From DSOI01 sp041394885 (GTDB lineage Bacteria > Acidobacteriota > Terriglobia > Bryobacterales > Bryobacteraceae), in NCBI GenBank assembly GCA_041394885.1, contig JAWKHI010000001.1, positions 434,001 to 498,000 on the forward strand: 64,000 bases of DNA, read 5' to 3'. Numbering within the stretch: the first letter of the stretch is position 1; every line of letters begins with the position of its first letter. Made by a program: the position numbers and the translations under genes. Under the pieces are notes generated by a model, which saw nothing but the letters and a program-made list of their open reading frames with translations, did no database searches and had not been told where the DNA came from. Positions 8,782-16,779 of this stretch are shown here, piece by piece.

Positions 8782-8810
8782 TTGCAGCCGCCCCCAATCC
8801 GCGTTAGCAT
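8782..8810 (+). promoter_or_regulatory. Possible promoter, leaderless start at 8817
   Basis: TTGCAG (8782-8787), 17 bases, TAGCAT (8805-8810), then 6 bases to the ATG. No Shine-Dalgarno sequence lies before this gene. The -35 match is weak (3 of 6). Confidence 0.35.
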
Positions 8811-8816
8811 CCAAGC

Positions 8817-10421
8817 ATGCTTCCACGATTCGTCAACCGGCGCGAACTGTTCGTTCAAGGCGGTCTTCTGGCCGCGCTCTTCCCCTCCCTGGCGCAGCGG
8901 CGCGCGCAAGCCGCCGCGCTCCGTATCGGCAACGATATTTTTCAATCCATCGGCGTGAAGCCCATCGTCAACTGCAAGGGAACGTTCACAATCATCTCCG
9001 GCTCGCAATCGCTACCGGAAGTGAAAGCCGCGATGGACGCCGCCTCCCGCCACTACGTCCACCTCGACGAGCTCATGGATGCTGTCGGACGCCGCCTCGC
9101 CGAACTCACCAAAGCGGAATGGGGCATGGTCTCGTCCGGCTGCGCCGCCGCCCTCGCCCATTCGGCCGCCGCCTGCATGGCTGGCGCCGATCCCGAAAAG
9201 ATGCAGCGCCTTCCCGACACCCGCGGTTTGAAGAACGAAGTCATCTCCCCCACATACTCGCGCAACGTCTATGACCACGCCATCCGCGGCGCCGGCGCCA
9301 AGTTCATCGACGTCCGCACCGTCGACGAGTTCCGCCGCGCCTTCAACGAACGCACTGCCATGGTGATGATCCTCGCCTCCCCTCCGGACTCGGGTGAAAT
9401 GGGCCTTCAGGTCCTGGCTCCCATCGCCAAACAGCACGGCGTCCCCGTGCTGGTGGACGCTGCCGCCGAGAAGCTAACCATCCCCAATGTCCACCTCTCA
9501 CGCGGTGCGGACCTGGTCGCCTACTCCGGCGGCAAGTGTCTTCGCGGTCCTCAAAGCGCCGGCCTCCTGCTCGGCCGCAAGGACCTTGTCCAGACCGCCT
9601 GGCTCCACGCCGCGCCCCACCATGCCTTCGGACGCCCGATGAAGGCCGACAAGGAAGCCATCATGGGCATGCTCGCCGCCGTCGAAATGTGGGTCAAGCG
9701 CGATCATGACGCCGAATGGAAGCAATGGGAAGGATGGCTGGCCACCATCGCCGATTCCGTCAAGCGCGTCCCCGGCGTCACCACCGAAGTCCGCCAGCCG
9801 GAAGGGTTGTCCAATCATGCGCCGCGCCTTTCCATCCACTGGGATGGCGACGCCATGGGACTCGCCGGCCGCGAAGTGGAAAAGGCACTCCTTGACGGCG
9901 ACCCGCGCGTCATCCTCGGCGGCGCTTCCGGCGACCGCCGCTCCGGCATGAAGCGTAGCTCCCTTACGGTCATGCCCTACATGATGATGCCTGGCGACGC
10001 TGAAATCGCCGCCCGCCGCCTCTACGAGGTGATGACCCAGCATCCCAAGAAGCCGATGCAATCCAGAGCCGCGCCCAGCGTGAACGTCGCCGGACAGTGG
10101 GACGTCGACGTGGAATTCCTCACCGGCAAAGCGCAGCACGGTTTCGTGTTCGAACAGAAGGGCGCGGATTTGGTGGGCTCCCACACCGGCGAGTTTCTCG
10201 GAGGCGATCTCCGCGGATCGGTGGAAGGCGACGAAGTTTACATCCGCACCTCTCACCGCTACGAGGGCACGCGCCTCGGCTACGAATTCACCGGCAAGGT
10301 ATCCGGCGACACCATCGCCGGAACCGTGGACCTGGGAGAATACGGCCAAGCCAAATGGTCCGCCCACCGCCACAAGTACGATGAGGCGGGGGGCATCGTC
10401 CGCCCCATCAAGAACGTGTAG
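8817..10421 (+). CDS. Exported SelA-like PLP enzyme with C-terminal beta domain
   Basis: A 534-residue protein of the fold-type-I PLP family related to SelA and D-glucosaminate-6-phosphate ammonia-lyase. A twin-arginine leader (NRRELFVQGGLLAALFPSL) predicts export. The enzyme part (about 40-415) has MVSSGCAAALAHSAAA (cofactor loop), VPVLVDAAAEK (the Asp that contacts the PLP ring) and YSGGKCLRGPQSAG with the Schiff-base lysine. Residues 425-530 are a separate all-beta domain that begins VAGQWDVDVEF. That domain matches the small secreted protein at 12964-13332. PLP enzymes are normally cytoplasmic, so a Tat-exported, beta-domain-tailed version is unusual. The reaction is unknown; a lyase acting on an amino sugar or amino acid is the likeliest. 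Confidence 0.8.
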   Translation: MLPRFVNRRELFVQGGLLAALFPSLAQRRAQAAALRIGNDIFQSIGVKPIVNCKGTFTIISGSQSLPEVKAAMDAASRHYVHLDELMDAVGRRLAELTKAEWGMVSSGCAAALAHSAAACMAGADPEKMQRLPDTRGLKNEVISPTYSRNVYDHAIRGAGAKFIDVRTVDEFRRAFNERTAMVMILASPPDSGEMGLQVLAPIAKQHGVPVLVDAAAEKLTIPNVHLSRGADLVAYSGGKCLRGPQSAGLLLGRKDLVQTAWLHAAPHHAFGRPMKADKEAIMGMLAAVEMWVKRDHDAEWKQWEGWLATIADSVKRVPGVTTEVRQPEGLSNHAPRLSIHWDGDAMGLAGREVEKALLDGDPRVILGGASGDRRSGMKRSSLTVMPYMMMPGDAEIAARRLYEVMTQHPKKPMQSRAAPSVNVAGQWDVDVEFLTGKAQHGFVFEQKGADLVGSHTGEFLGGDLRGSVEGDEVYIRTSHRYEGTRLGYEFTGKVSGDTIAGTVDLGEYGQAKWSAHRHKYDEAGGIVRPIKNV

Positions 10422-10427
10422 GGGAAA

Positions 10428-12107
10428 CTACTGCGCCGTGTAAGACCGGATTTGTCCCCGCAGCGCCGGCGTCAAATCCGGTAGCATTCCTTTCGCCATC
10501 ATCTCCGTCAATTGGCGCTGCGTTCGCGTCTTGCCCTGCGCGGAAACCTCGCGCAGAATCTCGCCCAGTTCCCGCTCGAGCAGCCGGCGCACCGACGGAT
10601 CCGTTGTCGCCGCATATTGCTTCGACACCGTCTGGACCAGCGCCGCCACCGGATCCCGCTTGCTCAGTTTCTCCATCCGCATGCTGTCCACCAGCTTCGG
10701 TATGTCCACCTTGCCTAGCACCTCGGCAGCCATCCTGGGAGTCGATGAGGAAATCACCGCACGCATGTGATCGGCATGGGCTTCCGGCGTCCCCGAGCCT
10801 TCGGCCATTTTGTTGATGAGCCCGATCTTGTCCTGCGCCGTCCGGCCCACCTCGCTCATCGGGATGTCGTCTTTCCAAAAGCCGAGGCTCTTCGCGAATT
10901 CGATTCCGAACACCCCGTCGCCGGTGGGGATGTTTTTCCCTCCCGTGGCAACCATATCGGCCAGCATCACAGCACCCTGGAACACCTGTCCGTTGTCGCC
11001 GGCCATATTGTGCTTGTCGATATCGAGCCAAGCCTTGGGATCTCCCGTACGCGCCCATTCCGCCGTCGCGCTCAACTGGTCGATCGCCTGCTCCACGCCG
11101 CGCACCGCCACGTCGGTGGGAAACCCCTGGGAGATCGCGTCCACCGACATTCCGATCGGCGTCTTGCCCAGCCCCATCAGATCCAGACCCGTCTTCAACA
11201 AACCCACCGCCTGCTCGGAAACCGAAAGCTTCGGATTCGCCTTCTTCAATGCCTCCTCGAATCCCTTCTTGGCCAGCGTGGAGGTGACCGCCTTGAACGC
11301 GTTCGTTTTCCAGTTGTCCGGATCTTTCTTCTGGAACTCGGCGAACTTCAATCCCATATCGAGCCCCACCAGCATCTTGCCCGTAAGCCGCTGGGTGTCC
11401 TGAATCCGCTCCATGGACTTGCCGAACTTCTCGAATCCGGCGATGGCTTTCTGATGCGGCTTCAAGGACCGGAACAGGCTCTGCGACGCGCCTTCGAGCG
11501 TTTCCAGTTGCCCGCTCAGCGTCTTGCCCGTGGCCTCCAGCCGGGCCAGATCCATCGCCGCCATCCGCAGTTGCTCGGGGCCCAGAAGTCCGGACGCGAT
11601 CGCCGAGTTGATCCCCTGCATCTTCGTGTTTACAGCCAACACCGCGTCGCGGTGCCGCGACACCAACTCATCGAAGGCGGCGATGTGCTTGGACGCGGTG
11701 CCGATGAATTTCTCCCCGAGCTTCGCCTTCTCCCCAAAGCCCTTCGCCACGTCCACCCAGTCCTTGCCCTTCTTCACCAGGTCCGTAAAGCCAGGCAAGT
11801 CGGCCGCATTGCTCATGCCTACGCTTCCGGTGTCGGCCACCCCGGCGCTTCTCCGGTCAAGGTCCGCCACGATCGCCGCTGTTTCCGCGCTCACCGACGG
11901 CGCCTGCCGCAAACGCGCCTGCCCCAGGGACGTGCGTAGTTCCGCCTCCCCGGCCGTGCCTCCAGTTCCCGCCAGATCCGGCGCGGACTCGGCCGGAGCG
12001 AGAGTCTCCTCGGGCCGCGCGATCGCCTTGCCGGTGATGGCGTCCAGGTCCTGCGTGCGGTCCACGGCGGGGACTGTCTTGGAATTCGTTCCGGATACGG
12101 TGCTCAT
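10428..12107 (-). CDS. Unidentified helical protein
   Basis: I do not recognise this 559-residue protein. The first 100 residues are Ala/Glu/Thr/Pro-rich and probably disordered (DAITGKAIARPEETLAPAES). The rest is predominantly helical with heptad-like stretches (residues 160-290), a glycine- and lysine-rich middle and a basic C-terminus. There is no signal peptide, transmembrane segment or catalytic motif. I chose ATG 12107 because the sequence upstream looks non-coding and overlaps the ferredoxin gene, but an earlier start near 12200 cannot be excluded. It converges on the SelA-like gene with 6 bases between stops. The pattern resembles effector or scaffold proteins, but that is only an impression. 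Confidence 0.6.
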   Translation of the reverse strand: MSTVSGTNSKTVPAVDRTQDLDAITGKAIARPEETLAPAESAPDLAGTGGTAGEAELRTSLGQARLRQAPSVSAETAAIVADLDRRSAGVADTGSVGMSNAADLPGFTDLVKKGKDWVDVAKGFGEKAKLGEKFIGTASKHIAAFDELVSRHRDAVLAVNTKMQGINSAIASGLLGPEQLRMAAMDLARLEATGKTLSGQLETLEGASQSLFRSLKPHQKAIAGFEKFGKSMERIQDTQRLTGKMLVGLDMGLKFAEFQKKDPDNWKTNAFKAVTSTLAKKGFEEALKKANPKLSVSEQAVGLLKTGLDLMGLGKTPIGMSVDAISQGFPTDVAVRGVEQAIDQLSATAEWARTGDPKAWLDIDKHNMAGDNGQVFQGAVMLADMVATGGKNIPTGDGVFGIEFAKSLGFWKDDIPMSEVGRTAQDKIGLINKMAEGSGTPEAHADHMRAVISSSTPRMAAEVLGKVDIPKLVDSMRMEKLSKRDPVAALVQTVSKQYAATTDPSVRRLLERELGEILREVSAQGKTRTQRQLTEMMAKGMLPDLTPALRGQIRSYTAQ

Positions 12108-12174
12108 GATGAACCCGTTATCGTCCGGAACCAGCCTCGAGTTGCCCCTGGGAAGGGATTGAATCGCCGGATGG

Positions 12175-12564
12175 CTAGGTGCGCGGAGGAGGAATCGCAT
12201 CCCCCAGGTTCAGTGATTTTCCACCCTCACTGATGTAGTTCCGGTTCCAGGAAGGAATCGTCACCGTCACATCTCCGGACACCACCACCTGGCATCCCAG
12301 CCGCGAGCGTAGCGTCACGTCGGCGGCCTGCTCCACCCGATCGGCTTCGTCATCGTCCATCTCGGAAACGTACTCTTGCCCTGCCTCCACCACTACATGA
12401 CAAGTCGTACACGCGCAACTGCCCCCGCAGGCATGCTCCAACTCGATCCCATGATTCAGGCAGATGTCCAGGATCGAGCACTGCTTGCCGTGGTGGGAAT
12501 ACGGCATCGTAGCCGGATCGAATTCCACGGTCACCCCGGCCGGCAATATGGTTAGTTTGGGCAC
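12175..12564 (-). CDS. 2Fe-2S ferredoxin, adrenodoxin/Isc type
   Basis: A 129-residue ferredoxin of the kind that serves iron-sulfur cluster assembly or P450-like redox partners. The cluster ligands fit C-x5-C-x2-C inside EHACGGSCACTTCHVVV, with the fourth Cys in SRLGCQVVV. The acidic run EMDDDEADRVEQA matches the Isc ferredoxin helix. The start is GTG at 12564, because family members begin MPKLTILP and a TACAAT box ends 6 bases before it; a longer N-terminal extension would have no counterpart. It lies upstream of the unidentified helical gene, about 65 bases away, and may be co-transcribed with it. Confidence 0.88.
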   Translation of the reverse strand: MPKLTILPAGVTVEFDPATMPYSHHGKQCSILDICLNHGIELEHACGGSCACTTCHVVVEAGQEYVSEMDDDEADRVEQAADVTLRSRLGCQVVVSGDVTVTIPSWNRNYISEGGKSLNLGDAIPPPRT

Positions 12565-12570
12565 GCTCTC

Positions 12571-12576
12571 ATTGTA
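12571..12576 (-). promoter_or_regulatory. -10 box of the ferredoxin gene
   Basis: TACAAT (5 of 6 to TATAAT) on the minus strand, 6 bases before the GTG start. No convincing -35 element at 16-18 bases. Consistent with a leaderless transcript. Confidence 0.45.
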
Positions 12577-12609
12577 GCCTGCCAACCTCCTTGAAACCAC
12601 AATCCCCCC

Positions 12610-12638
12610 TTTACAGATAGGAAATACGGTGATACACT
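12610..12638 (+). promoter_or_regulatory. Promoter of the DUF2061 gene, leaderless
   Basis: TTTACA (12610-12615), a 17-base spacer, TACACT (12633-12638), then 6 bases to the GTG at 12645. No ribosome site exists, so the message probably begins at the GTG. Confidence 0.5.
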
Positions 12639-12644
12639 GGCCTC

Positions 12645-12866
12645 GTGGACAGCCACAGCCGCAGTCTCGCTAAAGCTATCAGCTACCGCGTCTTAGGATC
12701 GGTCTCCACCGCGGGCTTGGTCTACCTGTTCACCGGAAGCGCCAAGGTCTCCATCGGCGCCGGCTTACTGGACTCGATCGTCAAGATTGTCCTGTATTTC
12801 CTGCATGAACGCATCTGGAACTCGATTCCTTTCGGGCGTCCCAAGGCTCCCGAATACGAGATTTGA
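12645..12866 (+). CDS. DUF2061 small membrane protein
   Basis: A 73-residue protein with the DUF2061 pattern: SLAKAISYRVLGSVSTAGLVYLFTG, a short loop, then a second membrane stretch ending KIVLYFLHERIWNSI and a tail rich in Pro and charged residues. Two transmembrane helices (about 13-31 and 38-55). Members are often found beside sulfate assimilation or redox genes, but their function is not established. It begins with GTG, set by the -10 box 6 bases upstream. It diverges from the ferredoxin gene, with only 80 bases between the two starts. Confidence 0.85.
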   Translation: MDSHSRSLAKAISYRVLGSVSTAGLVYLFTGSAKVSIGAGLLDSIVKIVLYFLHERIWNSIPFGRPKAPEYEI

Positions 12867-12868
12867 CA
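12863..12868 (+). promoter_or_regulatory. Possible -35 element before the secreted beta protein
   Basis: A perfect TTGACA overlaps the DUF2061 stop, about 100 bases before the GTG at 12964. The -10 is unclear (TAACTT, spacer 19, 3 of 6). A T8 run (12895-12902) follows a weak GAAG/CTTC stem and could instead end the DUF2061 transcript. Confidence 0.25.
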
Positions 12869-12963
12869 TCCATTGCGGAAGCTTCAGTAACTTCTTTTTT
12901 TTCGTACACATCTCCTCAGCGTCCCCCATACGCAGTAACCACGGGGACCAGGAGCATACCTCA

Positions 12964-13332
12964 GTGAAGACTCTTTCCCTCCTCCGCGGCGCCTTCTGTG
13001 CGTTCGCGTTCTCCGCTCTCGTGTTGGCCGGCGACGTGTCCGGAACATGGAAAGCGAAAATGGAAACCCCCAACGGCACCTCCGAGCAAACCTATATGCT
13101 CAAGGCCGACGGCGAGAAACTCACCGGCTCGGTGAAAACCGCGCGCGGGGAAACCGAAATTCAAGACGGCAAAGTGGCGGGCGACGAAGTATCCTTCGTC
13201 GTGGTCCGCAAGTTCAACGACAACGAATTCAAGATGTCCTACAAGGGCAAAATGGAAGGCGACGATCTGAAGCTCACCATCGACATGGGCGAACGCGGCA
13301 CGCGCGAAATCGTAGCCAAGCGCTCCGAGTAA
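12964..13332 (+). CDS. Small secreted beta protein
   Basis: 122 residues. A signal peptide (TLSLLRGAFCAFAFSALVLAG) is followed by about 100 residues of alternating beta-strand sequence: VSGTWKAKMETPNG, then LTGSVKTARGE, GDEVSFVVVRKF, YKGKMEGDDLKL and IDMGERG. This is a common acidobacterial secreted domain of unknown function, usually compared with lipocalin-like or DUF-type beta barrels. It matches, strand for strand, the C-terminal domain of the SelA-like enzyme at 8817-10421. The start is GTG at 12964, chosen because an AGGAG site lies about 10 bases before it and the signal peptide begins there. Confidence 0.75.
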   Translation: MKTLSLLRGAFCAFAFSALVLAGDVSGTWKAKMETPNGTSEQTYMLKADGEKLTGSVKTARGETEIQDGKVAGDEVSFVVVRKFNDNEFKMSYKGKMEGDDLKLTIDMGERGTREIVAKRSE

Positions 13333-13346
13333 CGATAACCAAAACC

Positions 13347-13406
13347 GCCGCCGGCTATCGGCGTGGACCGTACAAGGTTCGCACCGCGTCCTCGATAGCC
13401 GGCGGC
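13347..13406. repeat. 14-base inverted repeat at convergent gene ends
   Basis: GCCGCCGGCTATCG (13347-13360) is the exact reverse complement of CGATAGCCGGCGGC (13393-13406), with a 32-base loop. It spans the last codons of the nucleotidyltransferase gene and lies just past the stop of the secreted beta protein, which ends at 13332 on the other strand. It could act as a bidirectional terminator or an mRNA end-protecting hairpin, though neither side has a T-run. Confidence 0.55.
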
Positions 13407-13960
13407 ACCAGTTCCCGCCAGTTCCCCCCTGCCTCGATCCTTCTCCGGATCTCGGTGGCCGAAACATCCTGCAAATGCGCCGGCATCGGCAACCGCCGGA
13501 TGGATGCGGCCAGATCCGGCGGCGGAAGATAGCTGCCTTGACGATCGGCCACGAGCAACCCGAATTCGCGCAACTGCTCGCCGATGGAGGGGCCGTCGCC
13601 GTAATCCCACGCCACAATCCGTTCGGCGGCGTCGCGGCCGCAGACGAACCATAGTCTGTCCACATTCTGGTTCTCCGCCCGTAACTCGGCGGCGATCTCG
13701 CGAAACAGGCCCCCGTCGGTGATCGCGACGCCGAACCGTGGTTCGGCAGCCGCCGCGATGCGCACCAGTTCGATGCGCTCGGCAAGCGTCACGCCGTCGT
13801 AGCTTTTGTGCGGGAACCGGCGCGGCATGGTGAACAACACCGTATCGGCTACGCGCAGCGCCGCTTCGCCGAGCGCGAGATGCGCCCGCGTCACCGGATG
13901 AAAACTACCGGAAAGCACGGCGACATTTCGACCGGCGCGCGGCGCGGCGATCACTTCCAT
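13355..13960 (-). CDS. Nicotinate-nucleotide adenylyltransferase-like nucleotidyltransferase
   Basis: A 201-residue Rossmann-fold nucleotidyltransferase of the NadD/cytidylyltransferase superfamily. GSFHPVTRAHLAL stands where NadD has GTFDPVHNGH, so the first histidine of the HxGH motif is Thr and the Gly is Ala. The second motif, VSATEIRRRIEAG, matches ISSTxIR. The substrate may therefore differ from that of NadD. The ATG at 13960 overlaps the end of hpnD by 10 bases, so it is translated with the hopanoid genes. It could be an NMN or NaMN adenylyltransferase, or a phosphate-ester nucleotidyltransferase for an envelope precursor. I would not use a gene symbol. Confidence 0.7.
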   Translation of the reverse strand: MEVIAAPRAGRNVAVLSGSFHPVTRAHLALGEAALRVADTVLFTMPRRFPHKSYDGVTLAERIELVRIAAAAEPRFGVAITDGGLFREIAAELRAENQNVDRLWFVCGRDAAERIVAWDYGDGPSIGEQLREFGLLVADRQGSYLPPPDLAASIRRLPMPAHLQDVSATEIRRRIEAGGNWRELVPPAIEDAVRTLYGPRR

Positions 13961-14796
13961 GACTGCAACCGAGCCTTCACAAGGATCGACACCTTCTCCG
14001 CCGTCGATAGCCGGATCCGGCGCGCCAACACTTCGTAATCCCGCTGCTCGATCCGGTTGAGCAGCCGCCGGTAGATTTCGATCAACGCCGCCAACGCCGG
14101 GCGCGTTTCCGGCTCCACCATCCCGATCAACGGGCGCGAGGCGTCGTAATACTCGAACGCGCGCCCGGCCTCGAACCGCAGCAACCGGCGTAATTCGGCG
14201 GATACGCTGCTTGCGCGCAAATGCTCCGCCGTCACCTGAAATCGCTCCATGTCTTCGGCCGGCAGATAGGTCCGGCCCAACCCCGCGTCTTCGGCCACGT
14301 CGCGGATGATGTTGGTGAGCTGAAACGCGATCCCGCACTTTTCCGCCAGCGCCAGCGCTTCGGGGTCGCGATACCCGAAGATGTGCACCAGCGACAATCC
14401 CGCTACCGAAGCCACCCGGTAGCAGTAGCGGTACAACTCATCGAAGGTGGCGATCGAGGTCCGTGTGAGATCGCTCGCCACGCCGTCGATCATGTCGTGG
14501 AAGTATTGCCGCGGGATCTTGTACCGCGCGACGGTGTCGAAAAACGCCGGCCACAGACGGTCTTCCACCAGCATCCCGCGAAGGCCCCGGTCCAGTTCGC
14601 CGCGCCAGGCATCCAACGCCGAAGCGGGCGCGCCCGGTTCGTCGGAAAGGTCGTCGCAACGGCGCATGAAGGCATACACCGCGCACAGCGAGTCCCGGCG
14701 CTGGGCGTCGAGCAGACGGAAGGCCCAGTAGAAGTTCTTCGCCCGGCGCCGGGTGACGCGGCGGCAATGCAGATACGAATCGGTAATCGGGATCAC
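13951..14796 (-). CDS. hpnD: Presqualene diphosphate synthase HpnD
   Basis: A 281-residue trans-isoprenyl diphosphate synthase. HpnD joins two farnesyl diphosphates to presqualene diphosphate, the first of three steps (HpnD, HpnC, HpnE) to squalene in hopanoid makers. Signatures: KNFYWAFRLLDAQRRDSLCAVYAFMRRCDDLSDE, where the DDLSD motif binds Mg-diphosphate, and QLTNIIRDVAEDAGLGRTYLP with the second Asp-rich motif. The start is GTG at 14796, overlapping the hpnC stop as GTGA. Length fits HpnD. The neighbouring hpnC, SHC and hpnH remove most doubt between HpnD and a phytoene synthase. Confidence 0.9.
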   Translation of the reverse strand: MIPITDSYLHCRRVTRRRAKNFYWAFRLLDAQRRDSLCAVYAFMRRCDDLSDEPGAPASALDAWRGELDRGLRGMLVEDRLWPAFFDTVARYKIPRQYFHDMIDGVASDLTRTSIATFDELYRYCYRVASVAGLSLVHIFGYRDPEALALAEKCGIAFQLTNIIRDVAEDAGLGRTYLPAEDMERFQVTAEHLRASSVSAELRRLLRFEAGRAFEYYDASRPLIGMVEPETRPALAALIEIYRRLLNRIEQRDYEVLARRIRLSTAEKVSILVKARLQSWK

Positions 14797-15710
14797 GCCG
14801 CTCGTGTCACCACACTCATCGCCGCCGATAACAGCAGGCCCAGCCGCTCCGGCTTGCTGATCGATGGCCGGCCCGCCAGCACGTCGTAGCCGCGGGCCTC
14901 GATCTTGTCGAGTATCTTCCTGCCGCCACGGGAGAACAATTCCAGATCGAGCGCCAGCCGGCGGTCCACCATCCGGGGCAGCGGCAGCCCCTGCGCAAAC
15001 AGTGTCCGCGCGTGGCTGACCAATTCGCGCATCGCGGCGGCGAAGCCCGGAGTGCAGCGGCGTGCGGTGACGTCGTCCTCGCCGGACCCGTGGCGTTCCA
15101 GCACGTCGAGGGGAAGATAGATCCGGTCTTTGTCCAGATCCACCGACACGTCCTGCCAGTGATTGGCCAGTTGCAGCGCCGTGCAGGTGAAGTCGGAAAG
15201 CCGCTGCCGCTCGCCGTCGCGGTAGCCGCACAAGTGCAGCACCAGCCGGCCCACGGGGTTGGCCGAGTAGACGCAATAGTCGTGCAGTTGATCGAGAGTC
15301 CGGTAACGCGTCACGGTCTGGTCTTGCACGAACGCACGAATCAGATGGTGGAACGGCTCAGACGGAATGCCGTGCCGGCGGACGGTTTCCCCGAGCGCCA
15401 CCAGCACCGGATGGGTGGCGCGGTTCTCATACATCGCCCGCGTCTCATCGTCCCACCAGGCAAGCAAACGGAGGCTCTCGGCCGCATCGCCGATCTCGTC
15501 GCCCAAGTCGTCGGCCCAGCGGCAATACGAGTAGACGTTGTAGAAATCCGGATGCAGGTGCTTGGGAAGCAGAAAACTGACGACGTGGAAATTCTCGTAG
15601 TGCGAGGTCGCGAGCCATCGCGTGTAGCCGAGCGACTCTTCCCGGCCCCAGGCCCGCTCCATCGACTCCCGGTCGGCGACGAAATCCTTGGGCGCGAGCG
15701 GCACCGGCAA
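14793..15710 (-). CDS. hpnC: Hydroxysqualene synthase HpnC
   Basis: 305 residues, same fold as HpnD. HpnC converts presqualene diphosphate to hydroxysqualene. Signatures: SHYENFHVVSFLLPKHLHPDF near residue 37, YSYCRWADDLGDE with the first Asp-rich motif, and ANHWQDVSVDLDKDRIYLP with the second. The N-terminal WATSHYENF-like segment separates HpnC from HpnD. It shares 4 bases with hpnD. Its start is 16 bases after the end of the first zinc dehydrogenase. HpnE, needed to finish squalene, is not in this window. Confidence 0.9.
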   Translation of the reverse strand: MPVPLAPKDFVADRESMERAWGREESLGYTRWLATSHYENFHVVSFLLPKHLHPDFYNVYSYCRWADDLGDEIGDAAESLRLLAWWDDETRAMYENRATHPVLVALGETVRRHGIPSEPFHHLIRAFVQDQTVTRYRTLDQLHDYCVYSANPVGRLVLHLCGYRDGERQRLSDFTCTALQLANHWQDVSVDLDKDRIYLPLDVLERHGSGEDDVTARRCTPGFAAAMRELVSHARTLFAQGLPLPRMVDRRLALDLELFSRGGRKILDKIEARGYDVLAGRPSISKPERLGLLLSAAMSVVTRAA

Positions 15711-15726
15711 CGGCGAACCTTCCCGG

Positions 15727-16779
15727 TTAGGGGATGATGGCCGTCTTCATGTGCCCGTTATGGCTCATGAGATAGCGCATCACTTCGAGTAAGTTGGACA
15801 GCGGCTCCACCCGGTTCACCAAGTGCGCCGCCGTGATTTCGCCGCGCGACACATCGTCGAGCGCCGCTTGAATATGGGCCGGAGTGTGATGGAAGCTGGC
15901 CTTGCACGTAATCTCGGAATAATGCAGCAGCGCCGTTTCGAGCGATACTCGGCTATCGCTCGGACACCCTCCGAAGAAATTCACCGTTCCGCCGCGGCGC
16001 ACCATGCGGACCGCCTGCTCCCAGGTCTCAGGGATCCCCACCGCCTCGTAGGCGATGTCGGCGCCATAACCCGCCGTCAACCGCCGCACTTCGCTCACGA
16101 TGTCGGAGCCGCCGTCGGAAACCAGTACTTCATCGGCGCCCATCGACGCAGCCCGTTCGGTTTGCGACTTCCGCCGGCCCACCGCGATCACCCGCGCCCC
16201 ACGCGATTTCGCCAACCGCACGAACATCAAGCCAATCGGCCCCAGCCCGAGCACGGCCACCGTGTCGCCGCGCTGGAGGCCGGTCTCTTCGATACCCCGG
16301 ATCACGCAAGCCAGCGGTTCGATCAGCGCCGCGTCCTGATAGGAAATATGGTCCGGGATCACGTGCGTGTTTCTCTCGACGATCCGTCCCGGAATGCGCA
16401 TGAACTCGGCATACGCGCCGTTGTTGAACAGAAGGTCCTCGCAAAGATTTTCGTTGCCCTTGCGGCAATAGAAACAAGTGCCGCATGGCGCCGAGTTGGC
16501 TGCCACCACTCGATCGCCCACCGCGAACTTCGACACCGCCGAGCCCACCGCCACAACGTCGCCGGCCAGTTCGTGACCGAACAAAGCGGGCGGAACGATC
16601 ATCCGCGCATGGTAGCCTCGCCGGAAAACCTTGACGTCTGTGCCGCAGGTGAGCGCGGCCTTCACTCGAACCAGAATGTCGTTTTGTTCAATGGACGGGA
16701 TGGCGACAGGCTCAACCTTCAGGTTCTCCTTGCCGTATAGGACGGCCGCCAGCATGGTTGTTTTCACGTTTAAGACCAC
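15727..16779 (-). CDS. Zinc-dependent MDR dehydrogenase in the hopanoid operon (1)
   Basis: A 350-residue medium-chain dehydrogenase/reductase. Catalytic zinc ligands: C in LTCGTDVKVF and GHE in FGHELAGD. A structural zinc loop has four cysteines (APCGTCFYCRKGNENLC). The NAD(P) motif is GLGPIGLMFVRLAKSRG. It resembles L-threonine or sorbitol dehydrogenases. It stands between the hpnG-MDR2 side and hpnC on the same strand, overlapping MDR2 by about 10 bases. This co-directional position inside a lipid operon suggests an oxidation or reduction of a hopanoid side chain. That is inference; the family cannot be assigned a substrate by sequence. Confidence 0.8.
   Translation of the reverse strand: MVLNVKTTMLAAVLYGKENLKVEPVAIPSIEQNDILVRVKAALTCGTDVKVFRRGYHARMIVPPALFGHELAGDVVAVGSAVSKFAVGDRVVAANSAPCGTCFYCRKGNENLCEDLLFNNGAYAEFMRIPGRIVERNTHVIPDHISYQDAALIEPLACVIRGIEETGLQRGDTVAVLGLGPIGLMFVRLAKSRGARVIAVGRRKSQTERAASMGADEVLVSDGGSDIVSEVRRLTAGYGADIAYEAVGIPETWEQAVRMVRRGGTVNFFGGCPSDSRVSLETALLHYSEITCKASFHHTPAHIQAALDDVSRGEITAAHLVNRVEPLSNLLEVMRYLMSHNGHMKTAIIP

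Noticed and set aside
12895..12902. T8 run as a firm terminator of the DUF2061 gene
   Set aside because: The stem before it has only four base pairs, so I kept it as a note only.
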